Positions 34,337 to 43,574 are shown, numbered from the stretch's first letter. The stretch: DNA of 64,000 nucleotides from Bacteroidales bacterium UBA4070 (GCA_002383485.1 DFYY01000022.1:1-64000); one strand, 5' to 3'. Translations and numbers: made by a program. The notes: generated by a model from the sequence alone, not told the origin.

Positions 34337-36115
34337 TCACGGTTTGACTACGATCTTTGCTTTCCTGTCGAAATAGTGCGTATGCAGCAGGTGGTGAGCC
34401 TTTTCACTGTTGGGTTCGCCAAGGTATTCCTTGTACAGCTGGATGATATACGGGTTTTCGTGAGACACCCTGATAGGCTTGTTCTTATCCTCTTCATAGA
34501 TAGCCTTAGCCCTGGCCTTAAGGATTGATGAGTCACCGTGATGCAATGGCTGTCCGCCGCCGCCGATGCAACCGCCGGGGCACGCCATCACCTCAATTGC
34601 ATGGAATTTGGATCGCCCGGCCTTGACCTCGTCAAGCAGCTTCCGTGCGTTGCCCAGTCCGTGAGCAATGCCTATGCTGAGAGGGAATCCGTCGAAGTCT
34701 ATAGTTGCCTGTCTTACTCCTTCCATTCCTCTCAGTTCCGAGAAATCGAGACGGCTGAGCTTCTTGCCGGTGAACAGTTCGTATGCGGTACGCACTGCAG
34801 CTTCAATTACCCCGCCGGTGTTGCCGAAGATGACACCTGCGCCGGTCGACTCGCCCAGCGGCCTGTCAAAGTCCGAATCCGGAAGATTGACAAAGTCGAT
34901 GTTGGCCTGCCTGATAAAATGGGCAAGCTCGCGGGTTGAAATGGAGAAGTCAACGTCGGGGTTGCCGTCTACTGAAAATTCCGGTCTCTGGCTTTCATAC
35001 TTCTTCGCGAGACATGGCATGATTGAAACGACCACCATGTTTTTGCGGTCGACCTTGATCTTATCAGCAAAGTATGACTTGGCTATGGCGCCGAACATTT
35101 GCTGGGGCGATTTGGCCGTTGAGGGTACATCTTTCAGCTCGGGGTAGTTGTGTTCAAAGAAGTTAACCCAGCCCGGGCAGCAGGAGGTAAGGATTGGTAT
35201 ATTGGCATTTTTGTCGCCCTTCAGGAACTTACCCAGCCTGCTGAGCAACTCTGTTCCCTCTTCCATGATTGTGAGGTCAGCTGCAAAGTCGGTATCGAAG
35301 ACATAGTCGAAGCCAAGCTCTTTCAATGCGGAGACCAGTTTACCGGTAACCAGTGTACCCGGTTTCATGCCGAACTCTTCGCCGAGGGCAGCACGAACGG
35401 CCGGGGCCGTCTGAACCACGACCACCTTGTACGGGTCCACGATTGCGCGGAGCACATCGCGTGTATGATCCACCTCTGTCAGCGCGCCTGTAGGGCATAC
35501 TGCCACACACTGGCCGCAATAGGTACAGGGTGAGTATTCGAGGTTCTGTTCAAAAGCCGGGCCAACGGCTGCCATGAAGCCTCTGTTGAATGCTCCTATT
35601 GCACCTACAGTCTGTACTTCATTGCACATCATCTCGCAACGGCGGCACATTATACACTTGTCAAGATCACGGATGATCGAGGGGGAGGTGTCTTTCCTGT
35701 AGGTTGACATCTCTGCTATCTCCTGTCCGGGTATCTCTCTTATGCCCAGCCTATTGGCCATATCCTGCAGCTCGCAGTGACCCGACTTCGGGCAGATGAG
35801 ACAGTCCTTCGGGTGATCGGAGAGGATGAATTCCATCACTGTCCGGCGGGCATTCATCACCCTCGGGGTGTGTGTGCGTATGACAGCGCCGTCATCACAT
35901 TTGGTAATACAGGCAGGAGAGAGGTTTCTGCGTCCGTGGACCTCCACGACGCAAATCCTGCAGCCGCCAGGCTTGTTTTCAATGTTCAGATCATCAAGCT
36001 TCATGTGACACAGGGTGGGGATATCTATCCCCAGCTTCCGTGCTGCACCGAGAATGGTAGTCCCCTTCTCGACTTCAATCTGTTTATTGTCTATCGTCAG
36101 TTTTATTGTTTCCAT
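34337..36115 (-). CDS. hydA: [FeFe] hydrogenase catalytic subunit (group A, multimeric)
   Basis: 592 residues from ATG 36115 (an in-frame TTG lies 6 bp upstream). Domains in order: 2Fe-2S ferredoxin (Cys36, 52, 55, 69), His-ligated 4Fe-4S (His101, Cys105, 108, 114), two 4Fe-4S clusters (Cys154/157/160/164; Cys197/200/203/207), then the H-cluster domain with L1 TSCCPGW (310-316), L2 MPCLAKK (366-372) and L3 MACPGGCIGGGGQP (510-523), and a small-subunit-like C-terminus. All H-cluster ligands are present; L2 has Leu where Thr is usual. With HydB and HydC this is the trimeric, possibly electron-bifurcating enzyme (ferredoxin plus NADH to H2). HydEFG maturases are not in the window. Confidence 0.96.
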   Translation of the reverse strand: METIKLTIDNKQIEVEKGTTILGAARKLGIDIPTLCHMKLDDLNIENKPGGCRICVVEVHGRRNLSPACITKCDDGAVIRTHTPRVMNARRTVMEFILSDHPKDCLICPKSGHCELQDMANRLGIREIPGQEIAEMSTYRKDTSPSIIRDLDKCIMCRRCEMMCNEVQTVGAIGAFNRGFMAAVGPAFEQNLEYSPCTYCGQCVAVCPTGALTEVDHTRDVLRAIVDPYKVVVVQTAPAVRAALGEEFGMKPGTLVTGKLVSALKELGFDYVFDTDFAADLTIMEEGTELLSRLGKFLKGDKNANIPILTSCCPGWVNFFEHNYPELKDVPSTAKSPQQMFGAIAKSYFADKIKVDRKNMVVVSIMPCLAKKYESQRPEFSVDGNPDVDFSISTRELAHFIRQANIDFVNLPDSDFDRPLGESTGAGVIFGNTGGVIEAAVRTAYELFTGKKLSRLDFSELRGMEGVRQATIDFDGFPLSIGIAHGLGNARKLLDEVKAGRSKFHAIEVMACPGGCIGGGGQPLHHGDSSILKARAKAIYEEDKNKPIRVSHENPYIIQLYKEYLGEPNSEKAHHLLHTHYFDRKAKIVVKP

Positions 36116-36133
36116 CGTCAATCTTCCTTGTCT

Positions 36134-37927
36134 TTAGTTGATTAGCACAGCACCAAATTTGCATTTCTCGAAGCAGGCTCCGCATTTGATGCATTTTTCC
36201 TGATCAATGAAGTGCGGTCCCTTGCGTTCACCGGTGATGGCATTGACCGGGCATCCCCTTGCGCAGGCGGTACAACCGACGCACTTTTCAACATCGATGG
36301 TGTACTTCATCAGGTCACGGCATTGCCCTGAAGGACACCTCTTTTCGGTGACATGAGCTACATACTCGTCCATGAAGTTGTCCATTGTGGAGAGAACAGG
36401 ATTGGGTGATGTCTGGCCCAGTCCGCAGAGCGAAGTGTCCTTGATGACGTTGCACATGTTCCTCAGACGGTCAAGGTCGGCCAGGGTGCCGTTGCCTTTG
36501 GTTATATGTGTCAGCAGTTCATGCACCCTCTTGTTGCCTATGCGGCACGGGGCACACTTGCCGCATGATTCCTCCACGGTGAACTCCAGGAAGAATTTTG
36601 CGATTGAGACCATGCAGTCATCCTCATCCATGACGATCATGCCGCCTGAACCCATGATCGATCCAGCAGCAGCCAGGTTGTCAAAGTCGATCGGGATGTC
36701 AAGGTGGTTTTCAGTGAGGCATCCTCCCGAGGGACCACCGGTCTGTACGGCCTTGAACTTTTTGCCATTCTTAATGCCGCCGCCGATCTCGAAGATGATC
36801 TCGCGAAGTGTGGTGCCCATCGGTACTTCAATGAGGCCTACGTTGTTAATCTTACCTGCAAGGGCAAATACCTTTGTTCCCTTTGATTTTTCAGTACCGA
36901 TGGATGAGAACCATTCCCAGCCCTTGTTGATGATCACAGGAACGCTGGCAAAAGTCTCAACGTTGTTTACGTTGGTGGGTTTGCCCAGGAAGCCGCTTTC
37001 GGCAGGGAAGGGAGGTTTGTTGGTTGGTTCTCCCCGGTGGCCCTCCATAGAGTGTATCAGCGCTGTCTCCTCGCCGCAGACGAATGCTCCGGCGCCGTAA
37101 CGAAGTTCAATGTCAAAGCTGAATTCGCCTCCCAGGATGTTTTTACCCAGCAGACCGTATTCGCGGGCCTGGCCAAGTGCTATCTTGAGCCGCTGTATTG
37201 CCAGCGGGTACTCTGCCCTGATGTAGATGAGCCCCTTCGATGCACCGATGGCATAGCCGCAGATGGCCATAGCCTCAAGTACGGAATGAGGATCACCTTC
37301 CAGTACTGAGCGGTCCATGAACGCACCCGGGTCACCTTCATCAGCATTGCAGACCACATACTTCTGGTCAGCCTTGTTTTTTGATGCTATCTCCCACTTC
37401 AGTCCGGTGGGGAAACCTGCGCCGCCGCGGCCGCGAAGGCCTGACTTCTTGATAATATCAATGACGTCTGCAGCGCTTAGCTCGGAGATGCATTTTCCGA
37501 GAGCGGCATACCCGTCACGGGCAATATACTCTTCAATATTCTCAGGATTGATGAAGCCGCAGTTGCGCAGGGCGATACGGATCTGCTTCCTGTAGAATCC
37601 CATGTGCTTCGAATCAGTGATATGCTCCTTGCTCTTCGGATCAACGTAGAGAAGACGCTGTACCGGCCGTCCCTTGATTACATGTTCAGCCACGATGACT
37701 GCGGCATCCTCGGGTTTGACCTGCACATAGAAAGTATTGTCAGGCATAACCTTCACCACGGGTCCTTTTTCACAGAAGCCGAAACAACCGGTCATTATCA
37801 CCTGTACCTCGCTGCTGAGGCCTTTTTCTTCAAGTTCCCTCTTAAGACTCTCAACAATGAGATTGCTTTCCGAGGCGCGACAACCGGTCCCGCCACAGAC
37901 AAGAAGGTGCATTCTGAATTTTGACAT
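36134..37927 (-). CDS. hydB: NADH-dependent [FeFe] hydrogenase, beta subunit (NuoF-like, FMN and NAD binding)
   Basis: 597 residues. An N-terminal thioredoxin-like 2Fe-2S domain (VCGGTGCRASESN and MTGCFGFCEKGP) precedes the NuoF core with the FMN/NADH-binding GRGGAGFPTGLKW and the 4Fe-4S motif ESCGKCAPCRIG. A C-terminal bis-4Fe-4S ferredoxin follows (CVGCTACARGCP and CIKCGACFEKC). This domain set is that of HydB from bifurcating hydrogenases. It lies 18 bp from each neighbour in the operon. Confidence 0.95.
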   Translation of the reverse strand: MSKFRMHLLVCGGTGCRASESNLIVESLKRELEEKGLSSEVQVIMTGCFGFCEKGPVVKVMPDNTFYVQVKPEDAAVIVAEHVIKGRPVQRLLYVDPKSKEHITDSKHMGFYRKQIRIALRNCGFINPENIEEYIARDGYAALGKCISELSAADVIDIIKKSGLRGRGGAGFPTGLKWEIASKNKADQKYVVCNADEGDPGAFMDRSVLEGDPHSVLEAMAICGYAIGASKGLIYIRAEYPLAIQRLKIALGQAREYGLLGKNILGGEFSFDIELRYGAGAFVCGEETALIHSMEGHRGEPTNKPPFPAESGFLGKPTNVNNVETFASVPVIINKGWEWFSSIGTEKSKGTKVFALAGKINNVGLIEVPMGTTLREIIFEIGGGIKNGKKFKAVQTGGPSGGCLTENHLDIPIDFDNLAAAGSIMGSGGMIVMDEDDCMVSIAKFFLEFTVEESCGKCAPCRIGNKRVHELLTHITKGNGTLADLDRLRNMCNVIKDTSLCGLGQTSPNPVLSTMDNFMDEYVAHVTEKRCPSGQCRDLMKYTIDVEKCVGCTACARGCPVNAITGERKGPHFIDQEKCIKCGACFEKCKFGAVLIN

Positions 37928-37945
37928 TATCCTTATCCTCCCTGT

Positions 37946-38338
37946 TTAGTCAATTTTTTCATAGTTCACCGGTATGATTCCCTCAACCAGCTCACCGTTC
38001 TTGATGTATTTCTCAATGATTTCATCAGCCCTCTTTCTGTCAACAAAGCCATAAACAACTGGCTCCCTGCCGGGAAGCTGAACCTCAACAGTTGGCTCTG
38101 CGTAACAGTAACCCATGCATCCGGTCTGTGTTACAACGGCACCGATGCCCCTCTTGTCCAGCTCCTCAACAAAGAATTCCATGATTGGCTTTGCACCCGA
38201 AGCGATGCCGCATGTAGCCATTGCGACCTTGACCAGGACGAGGCCCCCGGGATTGTCTCCCTTAACCCTCAGGTCAAGCTTTTCGCGTGCATCCTCACGT
38301 ATCTTTTTTAAGTCTGCAAGTGATTTGAGTTTTTCCAT
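37946..38338 (-). CDS. 2Fe-2S ferredoxin-domain protein of the hydrogenase operon
   Basis: 130 residues with a thioredoxin-like 2Fe-2S fold: MATCGIASGAKP and QTGCMGYCYAEP supply the cysteines, followed by VEVQLPGREPVVYGFVDRKRADEIIEKYI. Such stand-alone proteins accompany hydABC in many anaerobes, duplicating the N-terminal domain of HydB. It may be an extra electron-transfer subunit (inference). Confidence 0.9.
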   Translation of the reverse strand: MEKLKSLADLKKIREDAREKLDLRVKGDNPGGLVLVKVAMATCGIASGAKPIMEFFVEELDKRGIGAVVTQTGCMGYCYAEPTVEVQLPGREPVVYGFVDRKRADEIIEKYIKNGELVEGIIPVNYEKID

Positions 38339-38413
38339 TTCAAATTTATTTATCTGTATTGTGTGTATGCCTTATTTGATGCGCAAATCTATCCCTGATA
38401 AGTTTCTAAATTC

Positions 38414-38980
38414 CTAATATTTGTCATATCCGGCTTCAATATTTCTGATTGAGGAGACACTTTCGTTAATGATATCCTTCAGAGGCCTGACAATGGTCAG
38501 GTCAGTGACGGCATCCTCGCCCAGTTCCTCCTTTATCTCTGCTGTGGATATGCTCCAGGAGTTACCCTCGCATTGATGGTTGTAAATAATGTTTATCGCC
38601 GGGTTTGAGACTATTAGAAGGGCTATTGTCCCGCTCACGTCTCCCAGCGGAGGACGGTCCATATGACTGTAGCCGAATGTTGCGGTGACGGTGGTACCCC
38701 TGCCGGGCGCCGAGTCTATTTTCACTCCTCCGCCTGAGAGAACGGCATTCATCTGCAGCAGTGGCAGTCCAAGGCCTACCTTGCGGGTGGACCTTGAGGT
38801 AAACCAGGGGTCGGTTGCCCTCCTGCGGGTCCCCTCATCCATCCCCTTGCCGTCATCGGCCACTGTCAGAATAAGGATGTCTTTGGAAATGGATTCGCTG
38901 AGCGTGATGCTGATCTCATCGGCTCCCGCCCTGATTGAGTTCTGAACTATATCCATTATATGAAGTCCTATCTCCTTCAT
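38414..38980 (-). CDS. GHKL-type ATPase protein without receiver or sensor domain
   Basis: 188 residues. Histidine-kinase-like ATP-binding fold: N box VQNSIRAGADE, G1 DDGKGMD, F box DPWFTSR, G2 GLGLPL. There is no phospho-accepting H box or sensor domain, so it is not a standard histidine kinase. The C-terminal ~70 residues are a separate small segment. It starts within the PHP-gene stop (4-bp overlap), so production is coupled. Probably a regulatory ATPase or kinase for the hydrogenase operon (inference). Confidence 0.88.
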   Translation of the reverse strand: MKEIGLHIMDIVQNSIRAGADEISITLSESISKDILILTVADDGKGMDEGTRRRATDPWFTSRSTRKVGLGLPLLQMNAVLSGGGVKIDSAPGRGTTVTATFGYSHMDRPPLGDVSGTIALLIVSNPAINIIYNHQCEGNSWSISTAEIKEELGEDAVTDLTIVRPLKDIINESVSSIRNIEAGYDKY

Positions 38981-39693
38981 ACAGATGCAGTGATTATGTG
39001 TCTTCCGTTTTCACACCTGAGGGCCATGGCCAGCTCTTCAAACGAGGGGTGATCAGCCATGTATTCCGTAAAGCGTCTTCCGATGTGTTGCGGGATGTGG
39101 GCGTCAGAATTGCGGATGACGGGATAGAGCAGATCGGCAGTCCGTCCCACCACCTCTACAGCATCGATATAAAGGTCCTCAGGGATGAATCCGAGCTGGC
39201 TGATAATGCTCATTGATGGCCGGTCAATATGGGCCGGGATAAAAAGACCGCCGTGCCTGTGAGCTGCAGCCTCCACCTCGTCAATAGAGGCGTTAAGAGC
39301 AGCAGTGAGGAAGTGTTTTATCTCCATGATGATGTTTTCATTCTCATCAATTACCACCTGGTCACCGAATATATCCGGGTTGTGTGGTATATGCGCGCTG
39401 CGGCTGTCGATCCATTGCTGGAAGGATATCCTTGCAGCCTCGTCCGGGAGGATAACGAGTGAGTGAACATCTTCGGCGCTGGTTACCTCAGCGGCCCGGA
39501 GAACGGTAATGCCTGCCTTTTCCCCGAGAGCCACGGCAAGCTCACAGTGCAGGGTGCTGTTGTGATCGGAGACGGCAATCATATCGAGCCCTCTGGCTTT
39601 AGCCCCGGAGATTATCTCACGCGGAGTCATCTCCAGCGAGGCGCAGGGTGAAAGGAGGGAATGGATATGAAGGTCAGCCCTGATCAGTCTCAT
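38977..39693 (-). CDS. PHP-domain phosphoesterase
   Basis: 238 residues with the metal-binding PHP motifs: DLHIHSLLSPC, VSDHNS, PAHIDRP and RNSDAH. It resembles the TrpH/YciV branch of nucleotide or oligonucleotide phosphatases. Its place inside the hydrogenase operon, flanked by two different ATPase genes, points to turnover of a nucleotide signal rather than bulk metabolism (inference). It overlaps the downstream ATPase by 4 bp and lies 2 bp from the upstream one. Confidence 0.9.
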   Translation of the reverse strand: MRLIRADLHIHSLLSPCASLEMTPREIISGAKARGLDMIAVSDHNSTLHCELAVALGEKAGITVLRAAEVTSAEDVHSLVILPDEAARISFQQWIDSRSAHIPHNPDIFGDQVVIDENENIIMEIKHFLTAALNASIDEVEAAAHRHGGLFIPAHIDRPSMSIISQLGFIPEDLYIDAVEVVGRTADLLYPVIRNSDAHIPQHIGRRFTEYMADHPSFEELAMALRCENGRHIITASV

Positions 39694-39695
39694 GG

Positions 39696-40121
39696 TCAGA
39701 CAGCAGCGCTGTTCAGATTAATTGTTATTTCAAGGGTGGTACCAACACCCGGCTCGCTGCTGATCACGAAGATGTCAGCGTTGGCACTGATATTGGGCAG
39801 TCCCATTCCTGCGCCGAATCCCATCTCCCGCACTTCGGGAGAAGCAGTGGAGAATCCTTTTTGCATTGCCTGTTCAATGTCGGCTATGCCGGGACCGTTA
39901 TCGGTCAGCTTCATGACGATTGTGTCGGTATCGAGATCAACATTGATGATACCGTCCCAGGCGTGAGCAACGATATTCACCTCCGCTTCATAGAGACATA
40001 CTACCACTCTTTTGATAACGGTACTCTCCACGCCAAGCTGCTTCAGCATCTTCTTGACCTGGCTCGAGGCATAACCCGCGTGGGTGAAATCGCCTCCAGT
40101 GACCCTATACTCGAAGCTCAT
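39696..40121 (-). CDS. RsbW-like ATPase (anti-sigma-factor kinase family)
   Basis: About 141 residues with an N box YEAEVNIVAHA, G1 LTDNGPGI and G2 GFGAGMGLPNI, typical of RsbW/SpoIIAB-type serine kinases. ATG 40121 is preferred to a GTG at 40127. No sigma factor or anti-anti-sigma gene is adjacent. The partner could be the DRTGG protein encoded 12 bp upstream, or the other operon products (inference). Confidence 0.88.
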   Translation of the reverse strand: MSFEYRVTGGDFTHAGYASSQVKKMLKQLGVESTVIKRVVVCLYEAEVNIVAHAWDGIINVDLDTDTIVMKLTDNGPGIADIEQAMQKGFSTASPEVREMGFGAGMGLPNISANADIFVISSEPGVGTTLEITINLNSAAV

Positions 40122-40133
40122 TGCCACGGAATC

Positions 40134-40478
40134 TCAGAATAATGGTTTCATTCCTGCCCTGTAGAGCTCTCCCGATGCTCTGAACATGGTGGATGGACAG
40201 GTTATCAGTGCCATACCAAGCTCTTCGGCAAGCTTTTTCATCTCCGGTGTTACCGACTTGTTCCTTACAAACAGGATACAGTCTATGTCGGACATCTCGG
40301 CAGTACGTATGGTCTGCAGATTGGCAAGCCCGGTAATAAGCAGCAGGTTGCTGCAGTTTACCGTCAGTACGTCGCTCATCAGATCAGATGCAAACGCATG
40401 TGTCACATCACGCTGACTCTTGTCACTACCGCATACCAGCTCGCCGTTCAATACAGAACATATCTCTTCAATTTTCAT
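40134..40478 (-). CDS. DRTGG-domain protein, first gene of the hydrogenase operon
   Basis: 114 residues matching the DRTGG fold found as a regulatory domain in phosphotransacetylases and CBS proteins: MKIEEICSVLNGELVCGSD, NLLLITGLANLQTIRTAEMSDIDCILFVRNK. The start at 40478 was chosen because a longer in-frame reading from 40550 would run through the operator and promoter. Presumably a ligand- or nucleotide-sensing protein (inference). Confidence 0.85.
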   Translation of the reverse strand: MKIEEICSVLNGELVCGSDKSQRDVTHAFASDLMSDVLTVNCSNLLLITGLANLQTIRTAEMSDIDCILFVRNKSVTPEMKKLAEELGMALITCPSTMFRASGELYRAGMKPLF

Positions 40479-40518
40479 CTTACCAGCCTTGTAAATACAC
40501 TTAATAATTTTGGCAGTG

Positions 40519-40526
40519 TAAAGATA
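40519..40526 (-). promoter_or_regulatory. Probable -7 element of the hydrogenase operon
   Basis: Minus-strand TATCTTTA matches 7 of 8 positions of TAnnTTTG. It would start transcription near 40512, about 34 nt before the DRTGG start codon. The corresponding -33 region falls within the Rex box. Confidence 0.5.
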
Positions 40527-40534
40527 TGTATTAT

Positions 40535-40552
40535 TTGTGAATAAATTCACAG
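40535..40552. promoter_or_regulatory. Rex operator (redox-responsive repressor site)
   Basis: TTGTGAATAAATTCACAG matches the Rex consensus TTGTGAAWWWWTTCACAA at 17 of 18 positions and is a near-perfect palindrome. It overlaps the expected -33 region of the hydrogenase promoter, so Rex binding at low NADH would block transcription and high NADH would relieve it. No rex gene is in the window. Confidence 0.8.
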
Positions 40553-40623
40553 TGTTACTAAAATAACAGAGATATTATATTTGTGTTGATTATCTCGCTG
40601 TTATTTTCCTATGAAGCAACTGT

Positions 40624-42267
40624 TTATCTGACGTTTGCAAATTCAGAACCGGGTTTCCACCGAGGTCTGATATCGCTGGTCACAATCCTGAAGGCAACGT
40701 CGAACACTGCCCTGGCGTCTTCGACTATTCCTTCGAAGTTCATTTCAGGATAGTAGTTGTCGGCGGGTTTGTGGTACTTATTGGTAATATAGTCCTTCTC
40801 CTGTGCTGCTGCCCACTCTATGCCAAACTCTCGGCTGTCACAGTTACCCCTGGCGAAGAGTGATGGCACTCCGGCTTTGGCGAACGGGAAGTGGTCAGAG
40901 CGGAAGTACATGCCTGTCTCGGGATTGGGATCGGGCATCAGGTATCTTCCCTGACGACTGGCAGCCTCTGCAAGCATATCTTCAAGGTCTGACTGTCCGT
41001 AGCCGGTTACCATGATATCTTTCATTCTGCCTATTGGCAGGAGCAGGTCGTTATTGAAACAGGCAATCAGGTTCTGGTTGCTGACCGGCGGGTTTGCCGC
41101 GAACCAGCCTGACCCGAGTAGTCCCTGTTCCTCGGCTGTGGGGAAGAAGAGGATTACTGATCTGGCGGGTCTCTCCTTCATCGAGGCGAAGGCCTCTCCG
41201 ATCTCGAAGGCCCATGCCATGGATGTGCCGTTATCTACGGCGCCGTTATAGATTGAATCGCCGTTTTCAACTTCGCCGATGCCGAAGTGATCCCAGTGTG
41301 CAGAGATTATAATACACTCTTCCGGTTTTTCAGTTCCTTTGAGGATACCTGCCACATTCAGTGAGCTGTTCCTGGAGTGGCTGTTTGTCAGTTGCAGTGA
41401 GATTGATGCACCGGTGTCAAAACCTCTGAAGTCCTTACTGCAGGCGTTTTTACGCAGTGTATCAACGTTGTGTCCGATGACTCCGAAAATCTCTTCTGCC
41501 GCTGCTGAGCTCAACCATCCCGTTACGGGGCATGGTTCCGGTTCTCCGGGGGCCGGCTCGCTGTAGAGGCCGGGTGAGATGGAGCTCTTGCGGGGTATTG
41601 AATAATCATAGCCGGCTCCCACGGTCTCATGAATAATCAGGATTGCTGCTGCACACTGCCTGGCAGCCTCTTCATATTTATAGGTCCATCGGCCGTAATA
41701 GGTCATCTGTCGTCCCTTGAACAGTGCTGAATCGCCTGTATAGAGTCCCGGGTCATTCACCAGCACAACGGCACATTTGCCTTTCACGTCGAGTCCTTCG
41801 AAGTCGTTCCATCCGTACTCCGGGGCTACGATGCCGAAACCGCAGAAGACCATGGGTATATCTTCGAGTTCCACGTACTGCTTCATTGACGGTGACTCAA
41901 CTGCCAGGTCATCAGGTGCGGAGAGTTCCGTCTTTTTTCCTCCTGCTGTGATAACAGCCTTACCTTCCACCCGGGTGGTGATCTCAACCATCGGCACCTC
42001 CTGGAACCAGTTGTCTCCGAAAGCCGGGGCAAAACCTATCTTCTCCAGTTCGGAGGCAAGATAGTTGACCGTGATTGTCTCTCCCGGTGTGAAAGGTTTT
42101 CTGCCCAGCATGCTGTCGGCTCCAAGTATCTGGGTATACTCGCGGAGCTCTCCGGCGGTAATTGTTTCTGAAGCCTTCATGAAAGAGCGGTCTGAGTTGC
42201 ATGAACCGCAGCAGAGTGCAAGAGCTGCCAGGCCCGGGGCAACCATGGGCAGGATGAGTCTTTTCAT
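40624..42267 (-). CDS. M28-family zinc aminopeptidase lipoprotein
   Basis: 547 residues with a lipoprotein signal (LAALALCCGSC). A PA domain (about 130-270) is inserted before or within an M28 catalytic domain. Metal ligands are visible in SAHWDHFG, GAVDNGTS, TAEEQGLLGS and FNNDLL, with RSDHFPF near the C-terminus. It likely removes N-terminal residues from peptides at the outer envelope. pepT is 3 bp upstream on the same strand, so the two form an operon of peptide-degrading enzymes. Confidence 0.92.
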   Translation of the reverse strand: MKRLILPMVAPGLAALALCCGSCNSDRSFMKASETITAGELREYTQILGADSMLGRKPFTPGETITVNYLASELEKIGFAPAFGDNWFQEVPMVEITTRVEGKAVITAGGKKTELSAPDDLAVESPSMKQYVELEDIPMVFCGFGIVAPEYGWNDFEGLDVKGKCAVVLVNDPGLYTGDSALFKGRQMTYYGRWTYKYEEAARQCAAAILIIHETVGAGYDYSIPRKSSISPGLYSEPAPGEPEPCPVTGWLSSAAAEEIFGVIGHNVDTLRKNACSKDFRGFDTGASISLQLTNSHSRNSSLNVAGILKGTEKPEECIIISAHWDHFGIGEVENGDSIYNGAVDNGTSMAWAFEIGEAFASMKERPARSVILFFPTAEEQGLLGSGWFAANPPVSNQNLIACFNNDLLLPIGRMKDIMVTGYGQSDLEDMLAEAASRQGRYLMPDPNPETGMYFRSDHFPFAKAGVPSLFARGNCDSREFGIEWAAAQEKDYITNKYHKPADNYYPEMNFEGIVEDARAVFDVAFRIVTSDIRPRWKPGSEFANVR

Positions 42268-42270
42268 TTT

Positions 42271-43494
42271 CTATTTATTTACTGATATACAGAGGTTAAT
42301 GATTACCTCAACGGCTTTTTCCATTGATTGAAGGGGGATATATTCGAACCGTCCGTGGTAGTTATGACCGCCGGTGAAGAGGTTGGGGCAGGGGAGTCCC
42401 ATGAATGAGAGTCTGGCGCCATCGGTCCCACCCCTGACAGGTTTGATTACCGGTTCTACCCCTGCCATGCGGTATGCTTTGACTGCGGCTTCGATAATAT
42501 GATAGTTAGCCTCAATTATTTCCTTCATGTTGAAGTACTGGTCCTTCATTACCACCCTGACTGAGGCTCCGGGGAAGCGTCTGCCTGTCTCCGCCACTGC
42601 TTCGTTCAGATGCTTTTTCCGTTCACTGAATTTCACGGGATCATGGTCGCGGATAATGTATTTCATTAAGGTCTCCTCGACTGATCCCCTGATGTCATAG
42701 AGGTGAAAGAACCCTTCGTACCCTTCTGTGAATTCCGGTCTTTCGCGTTGCGGAAGGAGTGAATCGAGATGTCCGGCCACCATAATGGAGTTGATCATTG
42801 CATCCTTCGCGGTGCCGGGGTGTACGCTTCGTCCCTTCACCTCTACCGTAGCTGCTGCCGCGTTGAAGTTTTCATACTCAAGCTCGCTTATGCCCCCGCC
42901 ATCGAGTGTATAAGCATAGTCAGCCCCGAACCGCCTGACATTGAAATTATCAGCTCCTCTTCCTATCTCCTCGTCCGGAGTAAAGGCTACCCTTATCCTG
43001 CCGTGCCTGAGGGAGGGATTGGCAATCATTTGCTCGCAGGCAGTTACTATTTCGGCTATCCCGGCCTTGTCGTCAGCGCCAAGAAGGGTAGTGCCGTCAG
43101 TGGTTATGATTGTCTGCCCCGTGTATGAGGAGAGTTCCGGAAAATCGGTGGGGGAGAGGATTATATTTCGCCCTGTGTTGAGCACAATATCCTTCCCGTC
43201 ATAATTATCGTGCACCAGGGGGTTAATACCGGCGGACGGCGCCTCGGGGCTGGTATCCATATGGGCTATGAATCCGATAACCGGTGTCTCTGCACCGTTG
43301 TTTGCCGGAAGGGTGGCCATAATATATCCGTTGCCGTCGAGCGTCACCTCGTGCATTCCTATTTTCTCCAGCTCTTCTGCCAGACGTTCGGCGAAGAGCA
43401 TCTGGCTTATTGAAGAGGGTGATGAGGTGTTGTTGTCATCGGGCCTGGTCTCGATACGGACATAACCGAGAAACCTGTCAAGTAAATTATGCAT
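42271..43494 (-). CDS. pepT: Peptidase T (tripeptide aminopeptidase)
   Basis: A 407-residue cytoplasmic M20 metallopeptidase that removes the N-terminal residue of tripeptides. ATG 43494 (MHNLLDRF) follows a TTG in frame and is preferred. The zinc-binding motifs FIAHMDTSPEAP, LLGADDKAG and the catalytic TPDEEIG, plus YTLDGGGISELEYENFNAA and RGGTDGARLS, all match PepT. Clean length and no disruption. Confidence 0.95.
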   Translation of the reverse strand: MHNLLDRFLGYVRIETRPDDNNTSSPSSISQMLFAERLAEELEKIGMHEVTLDGNGYIMATLPANNGAETPVIGFIAHMDTSPEAPSAGINPLVHDNYDGKDIVLNTGRNIILSPTDFPELSSYTGQTIITTDGTTLLGADDKAGIAEIVTACEQMIANPSLRHGRIRVAFTPDEEIGRGADNFNVRRFGADYAYTLDGGGISELEYENFNAAAATVEVKGRSVHPGTAKDAMINSIMVAGHLDSLLPQRERPEFTEGYEGFFHLYDIRGSVEETLMKYIIRDHDPVKFSERKKHLNEAVAETGRRFPGASVRVVMKDQYFNMKEIIEANYHIIEAAVKAYRMAGVEPVIKPVRGGTDGARLSFMGLPCPNLFTGGHNYHGRFEYIPLQSMEKAVEVIINLCISVNK

Positions 43495-43574
43495 CCGCAA
43501 ATATTTAGTTCAGCAGATAAAATTAACCATTAATATGAAAGTACAACTCAGGCTGTGATACTTCGGGGAGGCAA

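Noticed and set aside
36372..37100. A 242-codon plus-strand frame
   Set aside because: It is the antisense shadow of hydB, whose NuoF motifs are unmistakable.
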